From: Rubrivivax sp.
GTDB taxonomy: Bacteria; Pseudomonadota; Gammaproteobacteria; Burkholderiales; Burkholderiaceae_C
Assembly: GCA_020851615.1 (NCBI GenBank)
Contig: JADZCL010000405.1
Span: 1-14,565, forward strand
Length of the DNA stretch: 14,565 nucleotides
Direction: 5' to 3'
Shown here: one piece after another, positions 8,007 through 14,565 of the stretch
How the letters are laid out: every line of letters starts with the position of its first letter
Position numbering within the stretch: position 1 is the stretch's first letter
Made by a program: the position numbers and the translations under genes
The notes under the pieces: model-generated
The model's database searches: none
What the model was told of the DNA's origin: nothing
What the model saw: only the letters and a program-made list of their open reading frames with translations

Positions 8007-9068
8007 CTATGCGTCGAGATCCTCGCGCCTCACGTCCGCGAACTGCAGGATGAAGTCGGCGCCGTAGGCCAGGCTCGGGGTCTGGAAGCCCGGCTTGAAG
8101 TCGCCGCCGACGACCCGCCGGGTGATTTCCAGTGCGGTCAGCGCGGTCAGCGTGTAGGCCTCGGGCGTATAGAGCCGTGTGCGGCACTGCACGCCGCTCG
8201 CGTTCCAGGCCTGCGCCAGGAGCACGCTGCGGGCGCCCGCGCGCTCGGCATCGCTGGGGCCTTCGGGCAGGCGGGCGATGGCGGCACGTGCGACGCGCTG
8301 GCCCAGGCGGCTTGCCAGCAGGCGGCGGGGGAGCGCGCCCAGGCGGGTCACGCGATCCAGCGTGCGCGACAGCTGGAAGTGCACGTCGATGTCGGCGATC
8401 CGGGTCGAGTGCCAGGCGGTTGCGACGTCGCCCCAGCTCATGGCGACCGTGGGCACCGCGCCGGCGCCGAAGTCGGCGGCGGCGCGTGGCACATCGGGCA
8501 GGCGCACGATGCGTCCGCCGCGCCGAGCAAGCGTCCCGCGGTCGATGCTCTGCAGGCTGGTCCTGGCCGTGCCGCGCGACAACTTATTCAGTCCGCCGAT
8601 GGCGATGAACAGGCGCGTCGCATCGGGCAGCCGGCGCTTCGTGTGTGCGGCCAGGCAGTCGCTGGGCACGACGTCGAAGCCGACCCCTGGCAGCAACATC
8701 ACGCCGGCAGCCTGCGCTGGGCCGTTGCGTGCGGCGAGCGCCTCGAAGACGTCGATCTCGCCGGTGATGTCGAGATAGTGCCGACCGGTGCGCAGGCAGG
8801 CGTCCGCCATCGGCTGCGACGTCGCCGAGAACGGGCCGGCCATGTGCAGCACGGCATCGACCTCGTGCAGTGCGGCGTCGAGGCGGGCGGTATCGGCGAG
8901 GTCGAAGGCGCGCCACTCGAAGCCGTGGCGCATGGCGACGGCCTGCGTGCGCGCCGCATCGCGCCCGGCGAGCACGGGCTGCATGCCTTGCGCCTGCGCC
9001 GCCCGCGCGGTCAACTGGCCGGTGTAGCCGGTGGCGCCGTAGAGCAGGAAACGTCCGGTCCTGGTCAT
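8007..9068 (-). CDS. Saccharopine dehydrogenase-like NAD(P)-binding protein
   Basis: A 353-residue cytoplasmic protein. The N-terminus RFLLYGATGYTGQLTA carries a Rossmann dinucleotide-binding motif GATGYTG (11-17) of the saccharopine dehydrogenase NADP-binding type. Next come VLAGRD, a beta-strand/helix series with AVLHMAGPFS, HYLDITGEIDVFEAL and MLLPGVGFDVVPSDCLAAH. These are typical of the trans-acting enoyl reductase-like subgroup rather than of true lysine-pathway saccharopine dehydrogenase. The reaction and substrate are unknown. The ATG at 9068 follows GGAGG with 4-base spacing; the longer open frame upstream overlaps ugpQ and is not coding. It lies 98 bp downstream of ugpQ on the same strand, so it may be read through from the ugp operon or have its own promoter; no promoter match was evident. 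Confidence 0.88.
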   Translation of the reverse strand: MTRTGRFLLYGATGYTGQLTARAAQAQGMQPVLAGRDAARTQAVAMRHGFEWRAFDLADTARLDAALHEVDAVLHMAGPFSATSQPMADACLRTGRHYLDITGEIDVFEALAARNGPAQAAGVMLLPGVGFDVVPSDCLAAHTKRRLPDATRLFIAIGGLNKLSRGTARTSLQSIDRGTLARRGGRIVRLPDVPRAAADFGAGAVPTVAMSWGDVATAWHSTRIADIDVHFQLSRTLDRVTRLGALPRRLLASRLGQRVARAAIARLPEGPSDAERAGARSVLLAQAWNASGVQCRTRLYTPEAYTLTALTALEITRRVVGGDFKPGFQTPSLAYGADFILQFADVRREDLDA

Positions 9069-9127
9069 GGAACCTCCGGGATGAATTGCATGTCGGGCCC
9101 GTGTGCGGGTGCCACCGTCATGGCAGC

Positions 9128-9155
9128 CCGCCTTGTGCTGGTGTTCGCCAGGCGG
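9128..9155 (-). promoter_or_regulatory. Weak hairpin between ugpQ and the dehydrogenase-like gene
   Basis: CCGCCT (9128-9133) pairs with AGGCGG (9150-9155) around a 16-base loop, 11 bp after the ugpQ stop codon. It might mark the end or an attenuation point of the ugp transcript. With a 6-bp stem and no T-tract this is a weak signal. Confidence 0.25.
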
Positions 9156-9166
9156 TGCACAGGCGC

Positions 9167-9912
9167 TCAGGCCGTGGCCGGCGCGAAACGGTCGACGGCG
9201 TCGCTGACGATGCCGTCCACGCCCAGCGCGAGCAGTTCCTGCGCCCGCGCCGCCTCGTTCACCGTGTAGACCAGCGCCCGTCGGCCCGCTGCGTGCAGGC
9301 GGGCGAGCAGCGCGGCGTCCATCAACGCGTGGTTGGTGATCACCGCTGCGCAGTCGAGCGCTGCGCTCAGGTCTTCCCAGCCCGCGCCGAGCGTGTCCAG
9401 CAGCAGGCCGCGTGGCAGTTCCGGGGCGGCCCGCTGCGCGGCGCGCAGTGCCTCGGGGGCAAACGAGGTCAGCAGGGGCGGTACCGTGGCGCCGGCCCAC
9501 AAGCTGCGCACTGCCAGTGCCACCGCAGTGCCGGTGGCCTCTTCGGTGCCGGGCGTGGGCTTGATCTCGAGGTCGAGCGCGTAGCCGTTGGCGCGCAGCC
9601 AGCGCGACAGCGCCGCCAGGGTCGGCAGGGGTTCGCCGGCAAAGCGCGGGCTGTGCCAGCTGCCGGCGTCCAGTTGCGACAGCGCCGGCCAGGAGTGGTC
9701 ACCGGCTGTGCCGCAACCGCTGGTCGTGCGCTCGAGCGTGCTGTCGTGCAAGAGGAAGAGCACGCCGTCCTGCGAGAGCTTGACGTCGCACTCGAAGCCG
9801 CGCCAGCCATGTGCTGCGCCGACGCGAAACGCAGCCAGCGTGTTCTCGGGCGCCAGCGTGCCCGCGCCCCGATGCGCGAGCCAGCGCGGGTAGGGCCAGG
9901 GCCTGGCCAGGC

Positions 9913-9916
<4 letters not shown>
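9167..9916 (-). CDS. ugpQ: Glycerophosphodiester phosphodiesterase UgpQ
   Basis: UgpQ hydrolyses glycerophosphodiesters (deacylated phospholipid head groups) in the cytoplasm to sn-glycerol-3-phosphate and an alcohol. The 249-residue protein matches the family length of about 250. GDPD motifs in order are [17 protein letters not shown] (His15, Arg16, Glu24, Asn25), [10 protein letters not shown] (Glu42, Asp44; metal binding), [11 protein letters not shown] (His57, general acid), LDLEIKP (Glu117, Lys119), and the late [25 protein letters not shown]. There is no signal peptide, fitting the cytosolic UgpQ rather than the periplasmic GlpQ form. Its ATG overlaps the ugpC stop codon as ATGA, so translation is coupled to the transporter ATPase. 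It is the last gene of the ugpBAECQ order. Confidence 0.96.
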
Positions 9917-11010
<1,094 letters not shown>

Positions 11011-11014
11011 CGCG

Positions 11015-11866
11015 TTATTTCTCGGAATCCACGAGACCCTTGACGAACCACTTCTGCATCAGCACCACCACCAGCGCCGGCGGGATCATCGCCAGCAGCG
11101 CGGTGGCCATGACGACGTTCCACTCGTTGGCCGCGTCGCCGCCGGCGATCATGCGCTTGATGCCGATCACCACCGGGTACATGTCCTCGCTGGTCGTCAC
11201 CAGCAACGGCCACAGGTACTGGTTCCAGCCGTAGATGAACTGGATCACGAACAGCGCCGCGATGCTGGTGCGCGACAGCGGCAGCAGCACGTCCTTGAAG
11301 AAGCGCATCGGCCCCGCGCCGTCGATGCGCGCGGCCTCCACCAGCTCGTCGGGCACGGTGAGGAAGAACTGGCGGAAGAGGAAGGTGGCGGTGGCACTGG
11401 CGATCAGCGGGATCGTGAGTCCGGCGTAGCTGTTGAGCATGCCGAGGTCGGCCACCACCTTGTAGCTGGGCATGATGCGCACTTCCACCGGCAGCATCAG
11501 GGTCACGAAGATCGCCCAGAACAGCAGGTTCTTCAGCGGGAAGCGGAAGTACACGATGGCGAACGCCGACAGCAGCGAGATCGCGATCTTGCCCAGCGTG
11601 ATGACGAGCGCGCTCACTAGGCTGATCCACATCATGCGTGCCACCGGCGCGGTGGAGCCCGCGCCCTCGCTGCCGCCCAGCAGCGCGGCGCGGAACGACT
11701 CCAGCAGGTGGCCGCCGGGCAGCATCGGCATCGGCACTGCGATGATGTCTGCCGGCGTGTGCGAGGCTGCCACCAGTGCCAGGTACAGCGGGAACACCAC
11801 CACCGCCACGCCCAGCCACAGCACGGCATGGCTGAACAGCGTCAGCGGCAGGTTGCGCTCGACCAT
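11015..11866 (-). CDS. ugpE: sn-Glycerol-3-phosphate ABC transporter permease UgpE
   Basis: One of the two inner-membrane permease subunits forming the transport path. It has 283 residues with about six hydrophobic segments, starting at about 9-33. The cytoplasmic EAA loop that docks with UgpC is [21 protein letters not shown] (177 onwards, conserved Gly183). A long periplasmic stretch after the first membrane segment (about 35-75) is usual for the MalG-like subunit. The ATG shares its A with the last base of the ugpA stop codon (TGATG), and AAGAAGG lies 10 bases upstream inside ugpA. The open frame continues far upstream over ugpA, but that part is a shadow. Confidence 0.95.
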   Translation of the reverse strand: MVERNLPLTLFSHAVLWLGVAVVVFPLYLALVAASHTPADIIAVPMPMLPGGHLLESFRAALLGGSEGAGSTAPVARMMWISLVSALVITLGKIAISLLSAFAIVYFRFPLKNLLFWAIFVTLMLPVEVRIMPSYKVVADLGMLNSYAGLTIPLIASATATFLFRQFFLTVPDELVEAARIDGAGPMRFFKDVLLPLSRTSIAALFVIQFIYGWNQYLWPLLVTTSEDMYPVVIGIKRMIAGGDAANEWNVVMATALLAMIPPALVVVLMQKWFVKGLVDSEK

Positions 11867-12753
11867 CAGTACTGCACCTTCTTCTCGATCCAGCGGAACT
11901 GCACCACGGTGAGCGCGATGACGATCGCCATCAGCACCACCGACTGCGCCGCCGAACCGCCGAGGTCGCCGTTCTTCACGCCGTCGTTGAACACCTTGTA
12001 GACCAGGATCATCGTGTCCTGGCCGGGCCCGCCCTGGGTGGTGGCGTCGATGATGGCGAAGGTGTCGAAGAAGGCGTAGACGATGTTGATCACCAGCAGG
12101 AAGAAGGTGGTCGGCGACAGGAGCGGGAACTGCACGCTCCAGAAGCGCCGCCAGGGGCCCGCGCCGTCGATCGCCGCGGCCTCGATCAGGCTCTTGGGGA
12201 TGCTCTGCAGCCCGGCCAGGAAGAACAGGAAGTTGTACGAGATCTGCTTCCACACCGCCGCCATCACGATCAGCGCCATCGCGTGGCCGGAGTCCAGCAG
12301 CGGGTTCCACACCAGACCCAGGCGGCCCAGCGCCCAGGCGACGACGCCCAGCGTGGGCGAGAACATGAACAGCCACAGCACACCGGCCACCGCCGGCGCC
12401 ACCGCATACGGCACGATCAGCAGCGTCTTGTAGAACAGCGCGCCGTGCACGATGCGGTCGGCAAACACCGCCAGCGCCAGCGAGATGGCGATGCCCGATA
12501 CCGCCACCGCCAGCGAGAAGAACGCCGTGATGCGGAAGGAGCCGAGGTAGGCCGGGTCCGCGAACAGGGTGCGGAAGTTGTCCAGGCCGACCCACTCGGT
12601 CGCCAGGCCGAAGGCGTCCTGCAGCTGGAAGGACTGCAGCAGCGCCTGCGCCGCCGGCCAGTAGAAGAAGACGCCGATGATGAGCACCTGCGGCCCCAGC
12701 AGCAGCCAGGGCAGCCAGCGCGAGCGGAAGAGGACGCGCTTCTCGGCGGCCAT
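11866..12753 (-). CDS. ugpA: sn-Glycerol-3-phosphate ABC transporter permease UgpA
   Basis: The MalF-like permease partner of UgpE. It has 295 residues, with a basic N-terminus (KRVLFRSR) before the first membrane segment (about 13-33). The pattern is six segments, with the EAA loop [22 protein letters not shown] at 191 onwards (conserved Gly197). The stretch [34 protein letters not shown] is typical of UgpA. It starts 20 bp after the ugpB stop codon, with only weak Shine-Dalgarno similarity, and overlaps ugpE by one base. The EAA regions of UgpA and UgpE resemble each other, as expected for paralogous subunits of a heterodimer. Confidence 0.95.
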   Translation of the reverse strand: MAAEKRVLFRSRWLPWLLLGPQVLIIGVFFYWPAAQALLQSFQLQDAFGLATEWVGLDNFRTLFADPAYLGSFRITAFFSLAVAVSGIAISLALAVFADRIVHGALFYKTLLIVPYAVAPAVAGVLWLFMFSPTLGVVAWALGRLGLVWNPLLDSGHAMALIVMAAVWKQISYNFLFFLAGLQSIPKSLIEAAAIDGAGPWRRFWSVQFPLLSPTTFFLLVINIVYAFFDTFAIIDATTQGGPGQDTMILVYKVFNDGVKNGDLGGSAAQSVVLMAIVIALTVVQFRWIEKKVQY

Positions 12754-12773
12754 CGTCGGTCAGCGGCGGTGCA

Positions 12774-14087
12774 TCAGCCCTTGTTGGCGGCCTGGAAGCG
12801 CTTGAGCTGATCGTTGCCGCGCTCGATGGCGGCGTCCAGCGCAGCCTTGGGCGTCTTCTTGCCGGTCCAGATCTGCTCGGTCTCCTCGTCGATGATGGTG
12901 CGGATCTGGTTGAAGTTGCCCAGCCGGATGCCGCGCGACTTGTCGGTCGTCTTGCGGATCATCTGCGTCACCGCGACATCGGTGCCGGGGTGCTCCTTGT
13001 AGAAGCCCGACTTGTCGGTCAGCTCGTAGGCGGCGGTGGTGATCGGCAGGTAGCCGGTGCGCTTGTGGCTGGCCGACTGCACCTCGGGCTGCGAGAGGTA
13101 CTTGAAGAAGGCGGCCACGCCCTTGTAGGTCTCGGGCTTCTTGCCGCCCATCACCCACAGGCTGGCCCCGCCGATGATGGTGTTCTGCGGCGCGCCGGGC
13201 ACGTCGGGGTAGTAGGGCAGGGTGGAGATGCCGTAGGCGAACTTGGCTTCCTTGGACACGCGCGAGTACAGGCCCGACGTGGCGGTGATCATCGCGCACT
13301 CGCCCGAGGGGAAGCTGACGTCGGCCTTGTTGTCGCGCCCCTTGTAGACGAACAGGCCCTGTTTGGCCATGTTGGCCAGGTTCTCGAAGTGGCGCGCGTG
13401 CAGCGGCGAGCCGAAAGCCAGGCGGGCATCGGTGCCGCCGAAGCCGTTGTTCTTGGTCGCAAACAGTACGTTGTGCCAGGTCGAGAAGCTCTCGAGCTGG
13501 GTCCAGCTGATCCAGCTCGTGGTGAAGGGGCACTTGTGGCCGCTGGCCTTGAGCTTGGCGGCAGCCAGCACCACCTCGGGCCAGGTCTTGGGCGCGGTGT
13601 TCGGGTCGAGCCCGGCGGCCTTGAAGGCGTCCTTGTTGTAGTAGAAGACCGTGGTCGAGCTGTTGAAGGGCAGCGACAGCATCTGCCCGTTGGGCGCGGT
13701 GTAGTAGCCGGCCACGGCGGGGATGTAGACCTTGGGGTCGAACTTCGCGCCGCCCGTCGTCATCACTTCGGCCACCGGCTTGATGGCGCCCTTGCTGGCC
13801 ATCATGGTCGCCGTGCCCACCTCGTAGACCTGCAGGATGTCGGGGGCAGTGCCGGCACGGAAGGCAGCGATGCCCGCGGTCAGCGTCTCGCCGTAGGTGC
13901 CCTTGTAGGTGGGCACGACGACGTAGTCCTTCTGCTTGGCATTGAACTCCTTGGCCAGGTCGGACACCCATTCTCCCAGCGGTCCGCTCATGGCGTGCCA
14001 CCACTGGATCTGGGTCTGCGCCTGTGCGGATGCGGTGACGAAGAGCGCTGCAGCGACGGTGGCGAGGGCAAGGGGTTGGCGGGACAT
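12774..14087 (-). CDS. ugpB: sn-Glycerol-3-phosphate ABC transporter periplasmic binding protein UgpB
   Basis: The periplasmic receptor for glycerol-3-phosphate and glycerophosphodiesters. The precursor has 437 residues with a signal peptide (about 1-23, ending ASAQA). The mature protein closely follows E. coli UgpB as I recall it: [95 protein letters not shown] and [18 protein letters not shown] are all present. This is a specific match to the UgpB subfamily of family 1 solute-binding proteins. The ATG at 14087 has GGAG 5 bases upstream; the longer frame to 14180 lacks export features. As first gene of the operon it probably controls ugpAECQ from the divergent region upstream. In E. coli ugp is under PhoB; I found no canonical Pho box here. 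Confidence 0.97.
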   Translation of the reverse strand: MSRQPLALATVAAALFVTASAQAQTQIQWWHAMSGPLGEWVSDLAKEFNAKQKDYVVVPTYKGTYGETLTAGIAAFRAGTAPDILQVYEVGTATMMASKGAIKPVAEVMTTGGAKFDPKVYIPAVAGYYTAPNGQMLSLPFNSSTTVFYYNKDAFKAAGLDPNTAPKTWPEVVLAAAKLKASGHKCPFTTSWISWTQLESFSTWHNVLFATKNNGFGGTDARLAFGSPLHARHFENLANMAKQGLFVYKGRDNKADVSFPSGECAMITATSGLYSRVSKEAKFAYGISTLPYYPDVPGAPQNTIIGGASLWVMGGKKPETYKGVAAFFKYLSQPEVQSASHKRTGYLPITTAAYELTDKSGFYKEHPGTDVAVTQMIRKTTDKSRGIRLGNFNQIRTIIDEETEQIWTGKKTPKAALDAAIERGNDQLKRFQAANKG

Positions 14088-14124
14088 GCGGGCTCCGTTT
14101 GTTCGATGCGGTGAAGCGGGAGGC

Positions 14125-14142
14125 CGGGCCGGCAGCGGCCCG
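14125..14142 (-). promoter_or_regulatory. GC-rich hairpin upstream of ugpB
   Basis: CGGGCCG (14125-14131) and CGGCCCG (14136-14142) form a perfect 7-bp stem with a 4-base loop. It lies 37 bases before the ugpB start codon. If transcribed it would be a stable leader structure, or it may be a protein-binding site. There is no T-tract, so it is not a plain intrinsic terminator. Confidence 0.4.
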
Positions 14143-14149
14143 ATCTGGC

Positions 14150-14169
14150 TGACAGGCGGGGTTCTGTCA
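14150..14169. promoter_or_regulatory. Inverted repeat TGACAG-N8-CTGTCA, possible operator of ugp and/or the divergent gene
   Basis: TGACAG (14150-14155) and CTGTCA (14164-14169) are exact reverse complements with an 8-bp spacer, giving half-site centres 14 bp apart. The location, 62 bp upstream of the ugpB ATG and 97 bp upstream of the divergent start, suits a regulator site. CTGTCA also matches the core of a PHO-box half-site, but PHO boxes are tandem repeats 11 bp apart on one strand and this is a palindrome, so PhoB binding is uncertain. Confidence 0.45.
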
Positions 14170-14266
14170 CGGATGGGCAAGGCGCGGCAACCGGGATTAC
14201 CCCGGCGCAGCGGCGGTGGATGACGCTGCGCGTGGTCTGGCCTGCGCTAGCATCGCCGGCTGCGTC

Positions 14267-14565
14267 ATGAATGCTCCGCTTCCAGTTGATCCGAGTGCGA
14301 TGGCCGCCGCGGCTGCGCACGCGACTGCCGCTGATGGGGCACCGCTGCGCCTGCGCGAGATCCCCTACAACTACACCTCGTTCTCCGACCGCGAGATCGT
14401 GCTGCGCCTGCTCGGCGAGGACGCCTGGACGTTGCTCAACCGCCTGCGCGAGGAGCGCCGCACCGGGCGCTCGGCGCGCATGCTCTACGAGGTGCTGGGC
14501 GACATCTGGGTCGTGCAGCGCAACCCCTATCTCGAAGACGACCTGCTGGGCAGCCCACGCCGGCG
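14267..14565 (+). CDS. FAD/FMN-binding oxidoreductase with N-terminal DUF3683-type domain (3' truncated by window edge)
   Basis: The frame starts at ATG 14267 and stays open for 99 codons to the right edge. After a low-complexity Ala-rich start (1-28), residues 30-99 contain [40 protein letters not shown] and [12 protein letters not shown] recognise these as the conserved N-terminal block (DUF3683) of very large, about 1300-residue, FAD-linked oxidases found in Betaproteobacteria. Known members continue with an FAD-binding domain and an iron-sulfur region related to D-lactate/2-hydroxyglutarate dehydrogenases; none of that is inside the window, so the activity is inferred from family memory. 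A second in-frame ATG at 14300 is also possible. No Shine-Dalgarno sequence precedes 14267. It is divergent from ugpB. Confidence 0.82.
   Translation, partial: MNAPLPVDPSAMAAAAAHATAADGAPLRLREIPYNYTSFSDREIVLRLLGEDAWTLLNRLREERRTGRSARMLYEVLGDIWVVQRNPYLEDDLLGSPRR

Larger units (their letters stand above)
14088..14266. other. Divergent intergenic region between ugpB and the FAD/FMN oxidoreductase gene
   Basis: This 179-bp gap should contain the ugp operon promoter (minus strand) and the start of the oxidoreductase transcript (plus strand). It holds a strong GC hairpin (14125-14142), an inverted repeat with CTGTCA half-sites (14150-14169), and a smaller CCGGG/CCCGG pair (14191-14205). A -10-like TAGCAT (14248-14253) for the plus strand lacks a good -35 partner and would leave only a very short leader. 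No convincing -35/-10 pair was seen for ugpB. Confidence 0.65.

Noticed and set aside
9065..9091. Eight-codon upstream ORF (MQFIPEVP) whose stop overlaps the ATG of the dehydrogenase-like gene as ATGA
   Set aside because: It has no Shine-Dalgarno sequence of its own, and the main gene has a strong one inside it; a frame this short is expected by chance.
11160..12210. Similar DNA in ugpE and ugpA around the EAA loop, as a possible repeat
   Set aside because: Explained by paralogy of the two permease subunits and their shared EAAxxDGAGP motif.
12990..14114. 374-codon plus-strand frame opposite ugpB
   Set aside because: Gly/Val/His/Arg-rich shadow of a confidently identified gene.
14088..14266. 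Canonical tandem PHO box upstream of ugpB
   Set aside because: Only one CTGTCA exists on each strand; no second copy 11 bp away in the same orientation was found.

Overview
The window is GC-rich (roughly 70% by eye), densely coded bacterial chromosome. The gene content points to a betaproteobacterium of the order Burkholderiales, perhaps of the Leptothrix/Rubrivivax/Ideonella type. The reasons are secA and argJ near each other, a PEP-CTERM surface protein, a ugpBAECQ operon, and a large FAD/FMN oxidoreductase with an N-terminal DUF3683-like block. This placement is an inference from protein resemblance; no rRNA or other marker is present.

Layout. (1) 1-1107, + strand: the C-terminal 368 residues of SecA, running in from the left edge. 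(2) 1145-1180: a strong hairpin shared by converging genes. (3) 1199-5108, - strand: a two-gene unit, transcribed as a PEP-CTERM protein (4368-5108) and then a 1045-residue secreted subtilase (1199-4336). (4) 5109-5353: a 245-bp divergent intergenic region with several small palindromes and a probable argJ promoter. (5) 5354-7924, + strand: argJ followed after 18 bp by an MFS transporter that appears to start with TTG. (6) 7934-7984: a 10-bp perfect inverted repeat in the convergent gap. (7) 8007-14087, - strand: transcribed as ugpB, ugpA, ugpE, ugpC, ugpQ, then after 98 bp a saccharopine-dehydrogenase-like NAD(P)-binding protein. (8) 14088-14266: a divergent intergenic region with a GC-rich hairpin and a TGACAG/CTGTCA inverted repeat. 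(9) 14267 to the right edge, + strand: the first 99 codons of the DUF3683-type FAD/FMN oxidoreductase. No stretch over 300 bases lacks a gene; the longest gap is 5109-5353.

How the genes work together. The ugp block is a complete uptake and breakdown route for glycerol-3-phosphate and glycerophosphodiesters. UgpB captures the substrate in the periplasm, UgpA/UgpE form the channel, UgpC supplies ATP hydrolysis, and UgpQ releases glycerol-3-phosphate in the cytoplasm. Overlapping or near-overlapping junctions (TGATG between ugpA and ugpE, ATGA between ugpC and ugpQ, 4 bp between ugpE and ugpC) indicate one translationally coupled operon. ArgJ serves arginine biosynthesis. The PEP-CTERM/subtilase pair is exported material placed between two housekeeping genes (secA and argJ) that, from memory, are often direct neighbours in Burkholderiales.

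I found no CRISPR array, tRNA, rRNA, transposase, integrase, phage gene or defence system. The many long ORFs on opposite strands are high-GC shadows. The most useful leads are the secreted-protease/PEP-CTERM pair and the unassigned palindromes in the two divergent promoter regions; nothing here clearly shows a new biological system.
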